16,972 bases of DNA from Clostridiaceae bacterium UBA4839 (GTDB lineage: Bacteria > Bacillota > Clostridia > Clostridiales > Caloramatoraceae), in assembly GCA_002400085.1 (NCBI GenBank), contig DHEX01000128.1, forward strand, positions 1-16,972, read 5' to 3'. A program made the translations under genes and the position numbers. The notes under the pieces were generated by a model. The model saw nothing but the letters and a program-made list of their open reading frames with translations, had not been told where the DNA came from and searched no databases. Position 1 is the stretch's first letter; each line of letters opens with the position of its first letter. Below are positions 1 to 8,568 of the stretch, one piece after another.

Positions 1-4
1 TAAA

Positions 5-38
5 AAATGAAGAAGCAGATTAATCTGCTTCTTCATTT
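5..38. terminator. Hairpin terminator at window edge
   Basis: A perfect 15-bp inverted repeat with almost no loop (ATGAAGAAGCAGATT at 7-21 and its complement at 22-36) is flanked by an A-run on the left and TTTAT on the right. Read on the minus strand it is followed by a T-run. Read on the plus strand the T-stretch is weaker. It probably ends a plus-strand gene lying to the left of the window and insulates yhaM. The stem is seen directly; the role is inferred. Confidence 0.65.
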
Positions 39-89
39 ATATAAAGAAAAGAGGACTCTGCCCAAGTAAGTTTAAATTTATTTATTTTA

Positions 90-118
90 TTGCTATAATG
101 AACATATTAAAGTATAAT
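90..118 (+). promoter_or_regulatory. Candidate sigma-A promoter of yhaM
   Basis: TTGCTA at 90-95 (4 of 6 consensus bases) and a perfect TATAAT at 113-118 are separated by 17 bp. They lie about 32 bp before the yhaM start codon. A GAGGTGA ribosome binding site follows at 138-144. Confidence 0.5.
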
Positions 119-150
119 AAACTTTGTTATAATTTTTGAGGTGATAAACA

Positions 151-1095
151 ATGATGAATATTAATGTTAACGATAGGATAGAAAAGCAGCCTGTAGTAGT
201 AAGGCAAATAAGCAAAAAAACCAGCCAAACCAATAAGGAATATTATGATTTGCAAGTGAGTTATGGAATAAAAAACTACAATGCAAAGATATGGAATAAC
301 AATCCTGATATTTCAAATGAGATAACCCCAGGCTGTATAGCCTATATTTGGGGAATAGCTCGGGATTTTAAAGGAATTATTCAAATTCATATAAATAATA
401 TTGAAAAAATTGAAAACCCAGATGAAGAATTACTCTCACAGGTGATGCCTTGCTGTCAGCAAAACGAAGCAAAGCTCCAAAAAAAAGTTAAAGAAATAAT
501 TTCAAGCATTAAAAATGAATATCTAAACAGTTTACTCAATGAGGTATTTGAAATCCCATATATAAAAGAAAATTTCTTTAAAAAAGCTGCCGGTGCTGAA
601 ATACACCACGCCTATGTTGGAGGACTTGCGCAGCATACCATAGAAGTTACAGAAATTGTTATTCAGCTATGTAATATATATTCCTATATCAATTATGATA
701 TTGCTGTAACATCAGCTTTACTTCACGATATTGGCAAAACTATAGAGCTATCAAAGTTTCCTGAAAATAAATATACAGATAAAGGAAGGCTTTTAGGCCA
801 TATAGCTCTTGGTGTTGAAATACTAAATGAAGCAGCATCAAAAATTGAGGGTTTCCCACAGGATTTAAAGCTTGAACTTGAGCACTGTATTTTGTCCCAT
901 CATGGCACACTTGAAATGGGGTCTCCTGTAGTACCTATGACTCTTGAAGCTATTGCCCTTCACAATGCTGATAAAGCAAGTGCAGATATAAATGGCTTCT
1001 ATCTTGCCATTCAAAGGGACACTGGAAAAGATAATTGGACTGACTATAACAGCACATACAGACGCTTTATAAAAAAATCCAAAGATAATATATAA
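151..1095 (+). CDS. yhaM: 3'-5' exoribonuclease YhaM
   Basis: This gene encodes a 314-aa cytoplasmic protein, the same length as Bacillus subtilis YhaM, a 3'-to-5' exoribonuclease that trims single-stranded RNA ends. Residues about 10-95 form an OB-fold-like nucleic-acid-binding domain. Residues about 145-290 form an HD phosphohydrolase domain with visible metal-ligand candidates: H152/H153, H162, the H192-D193 pair in LLHDIGK, and H250/H251. Start: the GAGGTGA ribosome binding site at 138-144 is 6 nt before the first of two tandem ATG codons and 9 nt before the second, so either could be used. The gene is alone on the plus strand and converges on ntpD. Its stop codon directly touches repeat R1, and the nearest terminator-like hairpin downstream is the shared one at 1310-1335. 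The family assignment rests on the domain order and length together. The RNase activity is known for the family and was not tested here. Confidence 0.9.
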   Translation: MMNINVNDRIEKQPVVVRQISKKTSQTNKEYYDLQVSYGIKNYNAKIWNNNPDISNEITPGCIAYIWGIARDFKGIIQIHINNIEKIENPDEELLSQVMPCCQQNEAKLQKKVKEIISSIKNEYLNSLLNEVFEIPYIKENFFKKAAGAEIHHAYVGGLAQHTIEVTEIVIQLCNIYSYINYDIAVTSALLHDIGKTIELSKFPENKYTDKGRLLGHIALGVEILNEAASKIEGFPQDLKLELEHCILSHHGTLEMGSPVVPMTLEAIALHNADKASADINGFYLAIQRDTGKDNWTDYNSTYRRFIKKSKDNI

Positions 1096-1290
1096 TAGCG
1101 GGACTGTTGCATTAAGAAATTTATATACAATCTTGACCGTTCCTCTGGGTAATGATCAGAACCTAGGGGGCAGAACGGTCAAGACCGTTCCCTACAGCTT
1201 GTCTGGCATTTTCTACCTTAGAGCTTCTTTGTGAACGGTAAAGTGAATGGAATATATTTTTCTTATCGCAGCAGTGAATTAAATCTAAAT
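1094..1290 (+). repeat. Repeat R1 of the AACGGTC hairpin family
   Basis: This copy fills the gap between the converging yhaM and ntpD genes. Its left end is truncated or decayed and begins at the yhaM stop codon. The left core arm is degraded (TCTTGACCGTTCC, 1131-1143), while the right arm is intact (GAACGGTCAAGACCGTTC, 1173-1190) and is followed by CCCTACAGCTTGTCTG. The right terminus (about 1252-1290, containing TTTTTCTTATCGCAGCAGTG and TTAAATCTAAAT) is the reverse complement of the left terminus of copies R3 and R4, sharing GATAAGAAAAATATAT. No open reading frame of note is present. Orientation is defined by R2 and R4. Confidence 0.75.
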
Positions 1291-1309
1291 TACGAATAAA
1301 GCATTATTC

Positions 1310-1335
1310 AAAAAAGCAGCTTAAACGGCTGCTTT
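1310..1335. terminator. Terminator at the end of the ATPase operon
   Basis: AAGCAGC (1314-1320) pairs with GCTGCTT (1328-1334) around a 7-nt loop. The minus-strand transcript ends in a run of T, and the plus-strand side is also T-rich (CTTTCTTTTT). The hairpin can therefore stop both ntpD and yhaM transcripts. The ntpD stop codon (TAA, 1321-1323) lies in the loop, and the upstream stem arm encodes the last residues of NtpD. Confidence 0.75.
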
Positions 1336-1953
1336 CTTTTTAATTCTTTTCTTTTTAACAACTTTTAATCTAAAGAAGTCCTCTCTATCCTTTTCGTCAA
1401 GAGAGTCTTGAATAAACTTAACTATTTCCGTATACTTAGGAATCTGTATATTGTCAAGAGCATTTGCCCTTTTTTGAGTCTTTTTTATTTCAATAGCCAG
1501 CTTATAAACTGAGTTTTCAACTTCAGCTAACTGTAGAACTAAATATTTTATTTCATGAAACTTTTTAAATGCTACATCCATTGAGGCATTAGTTTGGTAA
1601 AAGCTGTACACTGGTAAAGCTTCTTGTTTCTCATACTTTATCTTTGGTATCTCCACACCCATTACACTTTTAAACAATATTTCAACCTCATCATCGGTGG
1701 ACACAGAATGTGAAATTGCCTCTACTGCTGCAACTCCCATGGTAATGTTAGCCATCTTCAATGCTTCATAGGCTTCCTCGAAAGTTGAATTAATCTTAGA
1801 TTGAATTTCCTTGGCACTATCTACAAGTCCCATCATTTCTCTTATTAAAACATTTCTTTTCTGATCTAAGAGTTCATATCCCTTTTTTGAAACCTCCAAG
1901 GTAGATTTTGCACTCATGAGGTTAGCTTTGGTTGGAGCAACATTTACATCCAA
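1321..1953 (-). CDS. ntpD: V-type ATPase subunit D
   Basis: Subunit D (210 aa) is the long antiparallel coiled coil of the central shaft and turns inside the A3B3 head. The N-terminal pattern VAPTKANLMSAKSTL...GYELLDQKR matches the family signature (VxPTRxxL..LKxRL..A..G..LLKxKRD), and the length is normal. The C terminus is very basic (KKKRIKKK). The start is a TTG codon at 1951-1953. No in-frame ATG exists before residue 13, and an AGGAGG ribosome binding site sits 8 nt upstream. That site lies inside the last codons of ntpB (encoding Arg-Arg), and only 2 nt separate the ntpB stop from this start, so translation is probably coupled. This is the last gene of the operon. Confidence 0.93.
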   Translation of the reverse strand: MDVNVAPTKANLMSAKSTLEVSKKGYELLDQKRNVLIREMMGLVDSAKEIQSKINSTFEEAYEALKMANITMGVAAVEAISHSVSTDDEVEILFKSVMGVEIPKIKYEKQEALPVYSFYQTNASMDVAFKKFHEIKYLVLQLAEVENSVYKLAIEIKKTQKRANALDNIQIPKYTEIVKFIQDSLDEKDREDFFRLKVVKKKRIKKKAAV

Positions 1954-1955
1954 TC

Positions 1956-3329
1956 CTATCCCCTCCTGTAATACTTTTCAATAAGCTTGCTGTCAATTCT
2001 ATCAAGCTCTGATTCCGGTAAAATAGATAATACCTTCCATCCCAAATCTAGCGTTTCTTCCATACTCCTATTTTCATCAAAACTTTGATTTAAGAATTCA
2101 TATTCAAAAGCCTTCCCAAACTGTAGATATTTTTTATCAATATCTGAAAGCTCATCCTCACCTATTACCTGTGATAGCGCCTTAACTTCCTGGACTTTTG
2201 AATATGCAGCAAATATCTGATTGGCAAGGCCTGGGTGGTCTTCCCTTGTATAGCCTTCTCCTATTCCATCCTTCGCAAGTCTTGAAAGTGAAGGTAATAT
2301 ATTTATAGGGGGATATACATTTCTTTGATAGATATCCCTGCTTAATACTATCTGTCCTTCAGTTATATAACCTGTTAAATCAGGTATTGGATTGGTTATA
2401 TCATCATTTGGCATTGTAAGAATAGGAATTTGCGTTATTGAGCCCTTAGATGTTTTCATCATTCCTGCTCTCTCATATAAGCTCGCTAAATCCGAATATA
2501 AATATCCTGGATATCCTTTTCGTCCTGGTACTTCCTCTTTTGCAGATGAAATTTCTCTAAGTGCCTCACAATAACTTGTCATATCAGTCATAATAACAAG
2601 TATATGCATATTCTCCTCAAAGGCTAAGTATTCCGCTGCTGTTAGTGCACACCTTGGAGTAATAATCCTTTCAACTACAGGATCATCAGCAAGATTTAAA
2701 AACATTACAACCCTTTGCAAAACACCAGATTCTTCAAAGCTCTTTAAAAAAAACTGGGCATCATCATGTTTAAGTCCCATAGCAGCAAAAACAATAGCAA
2801 ACTCACCATTTTCTTCATCTGATATTTTTGCCTGTTTTACAATTTGAGCTGCCAGCTCATTATGCGGAAGTCCATTTCCAGAAAACACTGGAAGCTTTTG
2901 ACCTCGTATTAAAGTTGTAAGACAATCTATAGCCGATATTCCTGTTTGAATGAAATTCCTTGGATATTCCCTAGCTACTGGGTTCATAGGACGGCCATTA
3001 ACATCCCTTTTTACTCCTCCAAAAACATTTCCACCGCCATCTATTGGCTCTCCAATTCCGTTAAACACCCTCCCAAGAATGTCCTTTGAAAGGCTTATAG
3101 TAAGTGGGTTGCCTGTAAACTTTACGGAAACGTCCTTTACAGATAAACCTGATGTCGGTTCAAAAACCTGTACTATTGCTTTATCCTTATAAAGCTGTAC
3201 TACCTTCCCATGTTTTACCCCTGATTTGGTCCTTATTTCAACTATTTCATCATAAGATACATTTTCAACACCTGAAAGAATTATAAGCGGACCTTCAATC
3301 TTGTCAAGTTGTGTATATTCCTTAATCAT
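1956..3329 (-). CDS. ntpB: V-type ATPase subunit B
   Basis: Subunit B is the regulatory, non-catalytic partner of subunit A in the cytoplasmic A3B3 hexamer. It lacks a Walker A motif, as expected. Family segments are visible: an N-terminal beta-barrel domain (about 1-75), [17 protein letters not shown] in the nucleotide-binding fold, and [21 protein letters not shown] in the core. I place the start at ATG 3327-3329 (457 aa). This gives the usual N terminus [14 protein letters not shown], and an AAAGGTGAT ribosome binding site lies just before it, overlapping the ntpA stop codon. An upstream in-frame ATG at 3350 would give 464 aa but would overlap ntpA by 17 nt and lose the ribosome binding site. 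With this start, 4 nt separate it from ntpA. Confidence 0.94.
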   Translation of the reverse strand: MIKEYTQLDKIEGPLIILSGVENVSYDEIVEIRTKSGVKHGKVVQLYKDKAIVQVFEPTSGLSVKDVSVKFTGNPLTISLSKDILGRVFNGIGEPIDGGGNVFGGVKRDVNGRPMNPVAREYPRNFIQTGISAIDCLTTLIRGQKLPVFSGNGLPHNELAAQIVKQAKISDEENGEFAIVFAAMGLKHDDAQFFLKSFEESGVLQRVVMFLNLADDPVVERIITPRCALTAAEYLAFEENMHILVIMTDMTSYCEALREISSAKEEVPGRKGYPGYLYSDLASLYERAGMMKTSKGSITQIPILTMPNDDITNPIPDLTGYITEGQIVLSRDIYQRNVYPPINILPSLSRLAKDGIGEGYTREDHPGLANQIFAAYSKVQEVKALSQVIGEDELSDIDKKYLQFGKAFEYEFLNQSFDENRSMEETLDLGWKVLSILPESELDRIDSKLIEKYYRRG

Positions 3330-3333
3330 ATTA

Positions 3334-5118
3334 TCACCTTTCATAAGCATTCATATCGTAGGTATGCATAAGTCCCTCAAAGTAGCTTTTTATTTCATTA
3401 CTTAAATCATCAAATTCATTTTTATATTCGTTTGGTATTGTATATTTCATTTTTACTACCTTTTCATAAATTTCAGGAGACTTAACTTTAGAAATTGGTA
3501 TTCCCTCTTTTATTGCCTCTTTTGATTCTTTATATAAAAGGTCTATAATTTTCAGCATTTCATATTGCTTATTAAGCGGTACATAAGTATCTTCCTTATG
3601 GAAAGCATTTTGCTGTAAATACCCGATTTTTATAACCTTTGCAATTTCAAGTGTAAGCCTTTGATCATCAGGCAGTACATCCTCACCTACAAGCTTTACA
3701 ACTTCAAGGAGGTCGCTTTCCTCCTGAAGAATGCTGAGCATTTCTCCTCTAAGCTCCATCATATCCTCAGCCACATTATCCTTATACCACTCTTCAAGTG
3801 AAGTTAAATATCCGCTATAACTTGAAAGCCAGTTTATAGCAGGATAATGCCTTGCATAAGCAAGCTTTCTATCCAGTCCTAAAAATACATTTACAAATCT
3901 TTTTGTATTTTGGGTTACAGGCTCAGAAAAATCACCGCCTGCTGGAGAAACTGCACCTATTATAGTAACAGAAGCTTCTTTATCACATAATGTTTTCACA
4001 TATCCAGCCCTCTCATAAAACTCAGCAAGTCTTGAAGGCAAATATGCTGGATATCCTTCTTCTGCAGGCATCTCTTCAAGTCTTCCTGATATTTCACGAA
4101 GCGCTTCTGCCCATCTTGAAGTTGAGTCTGCCATAACTGCAACATTATATCCCATATCCCTAAAATACTCTGCAATAGTAACACCTGTATATATTGATGC
4201 TTCACGAGCAGCAACTGGCATATTTGATGTATTAGCAATAAGTATAGTTCTATTCATAAGAGAAAGCCCCGACACCGGGTCTATAAGCTTTGGGAAATCT
4301 TCAAGAACCTCTGTCATCTCATTGCCTCTTTCTCCACAGCCTACATAAACAATGATATCAGCATCACTCCACTTAGCAATTTGGTGCTGAGTCATTGTTT
4401 TTCCAGTTCCAAATCCACCTGGAATAGCAGCAGTTCCGCCCTTTGCAATAGGGAAAAATGTATCTATTACTCTTTGACCAGTTATAAGGGGCTTTTGAAT
4501 TGGAAGCCTTTGCTTTATTGGTCTTGGCGTTCTAATAGGCCATTCCTGATACATTTTAAGCTCAAAGGAAGCATTCCCTTTTTCAAGCTTTACTAAAACT
4601 TCCTCCATGTTATAATTTCCATTATCAACTTTAAATATTACTTTTCCTGAAATTCCTGGCGGTACCATAAGATAGTGCTTAATTAGCGGAGTTTCTTGAA
4701 CTGCGCCAAATACATCTCCCTCTTTTAATTCATCGCCAATGTTTACACTAATATCGGTTTTCCATATATGGCTTAAATCAATAGAAGCTAAGCCTATACC
4801 TTCACCGATAAAGTTGCCAGATTTTTTGTATATATAGTTTAGTGGCCTTTCAATTCCATCAAATATATTTCCAATTATTCCTGGCCCAAGTTTTAATGAG
4901 AGAGGCTTACCTGTCCCGTAAACCTTTTGGCCTACCTTAAGGCCTGATGTTTCTTCATAAACCTGAATTGTACCAATACTGCCATCAATAGATATAACTT
5001 CACCTATAAGTTTCTTATCACTTACAGTTACCATCTCTCTCATCCTAAAGTCCTGCATATTATCTGCCTTTATAACAGGTCCGTTTATATAAATTATTAC
5101 TCCTGTTTTATCACCCAT
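3334..5118 (-). CDS. ntpA: V-type ATPase catalytic subunit A
   Basis: Subunit A (594 aa) carries the catalytic ATP site of the rotary ATPase. The Walker A loop GGFGTGKT is at residues 234-241, with K240 as the phosphate-binding lysine. Before it lies the insertion typical of A subunits and absent from F-ATPase beta (about 115-190). [17 protein letters not shown] and [27 protein letters not shown] are standard catalytic-domain blocks. The length matches the family. The ATG start follows GGTGGTGAG, and the gene begins 11 nt after ntpE. Its last codons supply the ribosome binding site for ntpB, so A and B are likely made in matched amounts, as their 3:3 stoichiometry requires. The sequence cannot tell whether the complex mainly pumps ions or makes ATP. 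Confidence 0.96.
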   Translation of the reverse strand: MGDKTGVIIYINGPVIKADNMQDFRMREMVTVSDKKLIGEVISIDGSIGTIQVYEETSGLKVGQKVYGTGKPLSLKLGPGIIGNIFDGIERPLNYIYKKSGNFIGEGIGLASIDLSHIWKTDISVNIGDELKEGDVFGAVQETPLIKHYLMVPPGISGKVIFKVDNGNYNMEEVLVKLEKGNASFELKMYQEWPIRTPRPIKQRLPIQKPLITGQRVIDTFFPIAKGGTAAIPGGFGTGKTMTQHQIAKWSDADIIVYVGCGERGNEMTEVLEDFPKLIDPVSGLSLMNRTILIANTSNMPVAAREASIYTGVTIAEYFRDMGYNVAVMADSTSRWAEALREISGRLEEMPAEEGYPAYLPSRLAEFYERAGYVKTLCDKEASVTIIGAVSPAGGDFSEPVTQNTKRFVNVFLGLDRKLAYARHYPAINWLSSYSGYLTSLEEWYKDNVAEDMMELRGEMLSILQEESDLLEVVKLVGEDVLPDDQRLTLEIAKVIKIGYLQQNAFHKEDTYVPLNKQYEMLKIIDLLYKESKEAIKEGIPISKVKSPEIYEKVVKMKYTIPNEYKNEFDDLSNEIKSYFEGLMHTYDMNAYER

Positions 5119-5129
5119 CTTCTCACCAC

Positions 5130-5732
5130 CTAATGAAGCATGGAATATAATTTTTCTCCAATAACTTCCTTTGAACTTTCAATTTTACTCATTAAAGACA
5201 TATCAATTTTTATGTTATTATCCTCATCTTGTACAGTAAATCCGCCAATCAAATTATCATCAACGTCAATTTTAAAATTTGTATCAGGGTACATTTCAGC
5301 AATTGTCTTTTTGAATTTATCCCTATCATTTTCTATTACATAAAAACTTATGTTCTTGCTTTCCTTCAAATCTTCCATAGATTCTTTTAAGCTTTTTAAA
5401 AACAATTCTTTATAATCCTCTGAATTTGTAAATTCCTTGGAATAATTTTTTATCTCTTCAACTGCTTCATCAAATATTTCTTTTTTCTTTTGAAGCAGAA
5501 GCTTTTGTTCTTCAACCTTTGCCCTTGATATAATTTGATTTTTCTTTTTATCTATTTCTTTCATTTTTTCCGAATCCATTTTCTCAGCTTGTTTTTCAAA
5601 TTCCTTTTTCTTTTCATCAATGATATTTCCATATTCACTATTATATTTATCTATTTCAGTTTGATTTTCTTTCTCAATTTTGTCATAAACAAGCTTTGTA
5701 AAAAGTTTAAGCTTTTCTTCAACAGTTATCAT
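5130..5732 (-). CDS. ntpE: V-type ATPase subunit E (peripheral stalk)
   Basis: Subunit E (200 aa) pairs with subunit H/G to form the peripheral stalks that stop the A3B3 head from rotating. Residues about 15-110 are highly charged and lack prolines (EKKKEFEKQAEKMDSEKMKE and so on), as expected for a long coiled coil. Residues about 110-200 form the globular head-binding domain, with the typical VxDxxLIGGFTVQDEDNNIKID stretch (DDNLIGGFTV). The length is normal. The ATG start has a GAGGTGG ribosome binding site, and 9 nt separate the gene from ntpF. Sequence identity in this family is low, so the assignment rests on the C-terminal motif, the coiled-coil character and the operon position. Confidence 0.9.
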   Translation of the reverse strand: MITVEEKLKLFTKLVYDKIEKENQTEIDKYNSEYGNIIDEKKKEFEKQAEKMDSEKMKEIDKKKNQIISRAKVEEQKLLLQKKKEIFDEAVEEIKNYSKEFTNSEDYKELFLKSLKESMEDLKESKNISFYVIENDRDKFKKTIAEMYPDTNFKIDVDDNLIGGFTVQDEDNNIKIDMSLMSKIESSKEVIGEKLYSMLH

Positions 5733-5741
5733 AAAACCACC

Positions 5742-6050
5742 TCAAATCTTAATGCCTATGGAATCCCTGACATATCCTGTAATGTAATCAGGCTCTTTTA
5801 TACTTCCATGTCTGTCAGGAACCTCGACAATAAGCGGAATCTCCAATTTTTGCTTCACATAATTAACTTTATCTCTCATTTTTTCTGCTAATTTTTCCGT
5901 AATAACGACTATTCCTATTTCTTTATCTTTAAGTATTTCATCCAATAATTCACTTGCCTCTATTTCATCATCTACAACAGTCCCTCTTATGCCTGCAAGT
6001 CTCATGCCTATCATTGTATCCCTATTATCGCTTATAAGATATGTTTTCAT
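5742..6050 (-). CDS. ntpF: V-type ATPase subunit F
   Basis: Subunit F (102 aa, normal length) is a small alpha/beta protein that sits on subunit D in the central shaft. Its fold is CheY-like in solved family members. The N-terminal strand YLISDNRDTMIGMRLAGI and the central GIVVITEKLAEKMRD helix/strand are the recognisable family blocks. The ATG start follows AGGAGATGA. The gene lies 20 nt after ntpK and 9 nt before ntpE. F before E is not the order in the best-known bacterial operons, where E and C come before F. Confidence 0.9.
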   Translation of the reverse strand: MKTYLISDNRDTMIGMRLAGIRGTVVDDEIEASELLDEILKDKEIGIVVITEKLAEKMRDKVNYVKQKLEIPLIVEVPDRHGSIKEPDYITGYVRDSIGIKI

Positions 6051-6070
6051 ACAATCATCTCCTAAAAGCT

Positions 6071-6490
6071 TTACAGCCTTCCAATAATCATGATTGATAT
6101 TATAAGTCCATATATAGCAATACCTTCTGCAAGACCAACAAATATAAGGGTTTTTCCTAAAATTTTAGGGTCTTCAGATACAGCGCCTAAAGCCGATGAA
6201 CCAACTGCACCAACTGCATAACCTGCTCCTATTGCTGCAAGACCAGTACTTAACCCTGCTGCAAGATATCCAAGGCCTGAAGCTGAATCTGCTCCTCCAG
6301 CAGCATGGGCAACTTGTGGAATTGATGTAATAATAAGACCAGCAAGAACTGGAACAATTGTGTAAAGATTTACTCTTAACTCTTTTTTGATTTTCTTTTT
6401 CTCTACACAAGTTCCTTTATAGAGTTTAATTACTCCCCTTGTAATTGTTGCTACAACTATTATTGTCGCCAAAATTAAAAATATATACAT
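6071..6490 (-). CDS. ntpK: V-type ATPase subunit K (c-ring proteolipid)
   Basis: Subunit K forms the membrane rotor ring. This one has 139 aa with an unusual N terminus. Residues about 3-21 are a membrane segment, followed by a basic linker (KKKIKKE). Residues about 42-62 are a second hydrophobic stretch ending in VAHA-AGG, which looks like a signal peptidase site. Residues about 72-104 and 112-137 are the single c-type hairpin. Glu122 in GLAEGIAIYG is the ion-binding carboxylate. The end, IISIMIIGRL, resembles the single-hairpin L subunit of Thermus, not the two-hairpin Enterococcus hirae NtpK. No Gln occurs in the hairpin and no Ser/Thr follows Glu122, so the usual sodium ligands are missing. 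The ATG start has a strong AGGAGGAG site and an AT-rich leader, which supports this start and high expression. Confidence 0.92.
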   Translation of the reverse strand: MYIFLILATIIVVATITRGVIKLYKGTCVEKKKIKKELRVNLYTIVPVLAGLIITSIPQVAHAAGGADSASGLGYLAAGLSTGLAAIGAGYAVGAVGSSALGAVSEDPKILGKTLIFVGLAEGIAIYGLIISIMIIGRL

Positions 6491-6550
6491 TTTATCTCCT
6501 CCTACATATATTTTGTTGTTTATTTAATGTTTTAATGTATTGATTTAATA

Positions 6551-8518
6551 TTAAAGTGCTATAGGTTTATATTCATAACCTGTTCCGTTAAAATATTTGC
6601 TGAAAAGCTCATAATATTCAAGTCTAAGACCCTGTATGAAAACAATAAGCCCCTCAAGTCCTATAATAACTAAATTTCCTAAAACTATTACAATAGCACT
6701 GCCAGCACCATTGTTTATCATCTTAGCTAAAGTATCGAAAGCTATAAAAAGGCCAACATGGTTTATAGCAAAAGCACCAACCCTTATAAATGAAATTGTG
6801 TTGCTGAAAAGACTTAGTAAAGTCTCAATTATTCCAAATCCTCCTTCAACATAATAATCAGATTTAGATTCATTATAAAGAGGTCTTTTACCCTTTATTA
6901 AGTTTGCTAATGGCTCTTTAAGCATCATTACTACTGAAAGCACTACAAGTATTAAAACTATTGCTGATAAAGGTATAAATGTTTTTATTCCCTTAACACC
7001 AGCATAAATTGCATAAAGAAGTCCCCAGTAAAAAACAAGTCCTACTACTCCGTTTTTACTGAATATCCCATTTTCAATATCCTTTACTTTATAGCTATTA
7101 ATAAAATTATAGAAATATCCTACTGTAAGCATAAGTATACCAACTACTATAGCAGCCCCAAGCAAAAAGTTTATATTTGCCATTGGATGAATTGGCTTAA
7201 AAACCCTATATTTAAGGACATCTTCAAATCCAAAGAAGCTGCCGTAAATAAAGCCAAATATCGTTGAACAAACTCCAAGCCTCGAAAGCATTCCTCCAAC
7301 TACAGTACGTTTTTTTGCTCTGCTAAAAATTAAACCCATTATAAATAAAACTAAACCCTGTCCTACATCTCCAAACATTGCTCCAAACATGAGCATATAA
7401 GTTAAACCAACAAAAGAAGTTGGATCAAGCTCACTATAGGATGGTACACCATAAAGCTTAACAAGACTTTCAAAAGGTCTTAACAAACGATTGTTTTTCA
7501 TACAAGTTGGAGGAGTAACACCCTCACTTACTTCATCCACATCCTTATAAATTAAAATAAGCTTGCTCTCATATTCACCTAAACATTCTGAGAGCTCACT
7601 CTTTTTATAGGATGGAATCCACCCTGTAAGATAGAAAAATTCATTTGTACATGCAACATTGCTTTTTAATTCTTCAATCTTGTATTCCATCATTAATCTT
7701 GAATAATATTTTTCAATTTCGTCTTTATTATTTTCTTCCAAATCACCGAGCTTTGATTTAATACTATCCGCTTCTTGTTTTATGCTATAAGTACTTTTTT
7801 CAATGCTGTCAATACAATTTGCCGGAGTACCCTCAAGCTTTGTAGTTATTTTAAATTCATTAAAATTCAATGATATTAAAACTCTCTGCATTTCTTGTTC
7901 TACAGTTTTAGGAATAAATAACATCACTACTGTATAATCCTTATCGCGATATATTTTAAAAACTAATGCAGATATATTTTCATAATTTTTCCTTAACTTA
8001 TCCATATCGTAGCTTGATAAGGTTCCTACCTTAACATCAATGTATTTCATATTTAACAGTTCGGATAAGTCTACGTCGATATCCTTTATATAAGATAAGT
8101 ATTCCTTTAACTCCATCATATTATTATATTTATTATTTAATTCTGTAAGTCTGCTGTAACTTCCCTTAACAAGCTCATAAAGTTCATTAAGCTTTTTTAC
8201 ATCTTCAGTAAAATCATAATCTTCGTTTATATACTCAGCATTAACTTTTTTAGAGTTGCCAAACATTTCATAAATTGCATCGATTTTTTTCTCAATTTCG
8301 GGAAGATTTTTTTCACTTGCATATTGTTTAATATAATAATAATCAATAAGCGCATCCATATTGTCCTTAGCTTTTAGTATTGGAAAATCATTATCTTTTA
8401 TTTCCGTTATAGCGCTTGTCATATGAACTGATGATGATAGTATTATTCTTTTAGCTACTTCATCAACATCATCCATATGACCAACAATATTGATCATTTC
8501 CATTTTTTTAACTGCCAC
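6551..8518 (-). CDS. ntpI: V-type ATPase subunit I (a-like stator)
   Basis: Subunit I (655 aa) is the membrane stator that carries the ion half-channels and anchors the peripheral stalks. Residues 1 to about 365 form the soluble arm with coiled-coil segments. The rest is a bundle of about seven to eight membrane helices, starting near LMFGAMFGDVGQG, a conserved family block. The essential helix has SFIRVGAFAINHVG with Arg579, the expected partner of the c-ring Glu122. A second conserved Arg lies in GLRLEYYELFSKYF near the end. The start is GTG at 8516-8518, giving MAVKKMEMINIVG, with GGGGTGG just upstream. An ATG five codons later has no ribosome binding site. The gene lies 50 nt after ntpC and 60 nt before ntpK. 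Confidence 0.94.
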   Translation of the reverse strand: MAVKKMEMINIVGHMDDVDEVAKRIILSSSVHMTSAITEIKDNDFPILKAKDNMDALIDYYYIKQYASEKNLPEIEKKIDAIYEMFGNSKKVNAEYINEDYDFTEDVKKLNELYELVKGSYSRLTELNNKYNNMMELKEYLSYIKDIDVDLSELLNMKYIDVKVGTLSSYDMDKLRKNYENISALVFKIYRDKDYTVVMLFIPKTVEQEMQRVLISLNFNEFKITTKLEGTPANCIDSIEKSTYSIKQEADSIKSKLGDLEENNKDEIEKYYSRLMMEYKIEELKSNVACTNEFFYLTGWIPSYKKSELSECLGEYESKLILIYKDVDEVSEGVTPPTCMKNNRLLRPFESLVKLYGVPSYSELDPTSFVGLTYMLMFGAMFGDVGQGLVLFIMGLIFSRAKKRTVVGGMLSRLGVCSTIFGFIYGSFFGFEDVLKYRVFKPIHPMANINFLLGAAIVVGILMLTVGYFYNFINSYKVKDIENGIFSKNGVVGLVFYWGLLYAIYAGVKGIKTFIPLSAIVLILVVLSVVMMLKEPLANLIKGKRPLYNESKSDYYVEGGFGIIETLLSLFSNTISFIRVGAFAINHVGLFIAFDTLAKMINNGAGSAIVIVLGNLVIIGLEGLIVFIQGLRLEYYELFSKYFNGTGYEYKPIAL

Positions 8519-8537
8519 ATTACCACCCCAAACTTTA

Positions 8538-8558
8538 CAAGAATATTGATCATTCTTG
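8538..8558 (-). other. Small intercistronic hairpin between ntpC and ntpI
   Basis: CAAGAAT (8538-8544) and ATTCTTG (8552-8558) form a 7-bp stem with a 7-nt loop in the 50-nt gap between ntpC and ntpI. No T-run follows on the minus strand, so it is unlikely to be a terminator. It could be an mRNA processing or stability hairpin, or chance. Confidence 0.3.
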
Positions 8559-8568
8559 CCAATAATAA

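Noticed and set aside
1131..1190. CRISPR-like repeated AACGGTC sequences
   Set aside because: Only two core copies occur per locus, in opposite complementary sense, with no regular spacing or unique spacers. They are hairpin arms of one element.
1094..1320. Degraded transposase or insertion sequence remnant
   Set aside because: No reading frame with transposase motifs exists in any repeat copy. The elements are too short and are better described as non-autonomous repeats.
3330..3350. Upstream ntpB start at 3350
   Set aside because: It would overlap ntpA by 17 nt and place the real ribosome binding site inside the gene. The ATG at 3329 gives the conserved N terminus.
5535..5891. 118-aa plus-strand open reading frame
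   Set aside because: It lies antisense to ntpE and ntpF, both strongly supported. Its run of Phe, Leu and Ile is what the reverse complement of a Lys/Glu-rich coiled coil gives.
6174..6410. Second minus-strand frame inside ntpK (78 aa, rich in Ser, Cys and Trp)
   Set aside because: It is an alternative frame of a confirmed gene, and its composition is typical of an out-of-frame translation of Ala/Gly-rich coding DNA.
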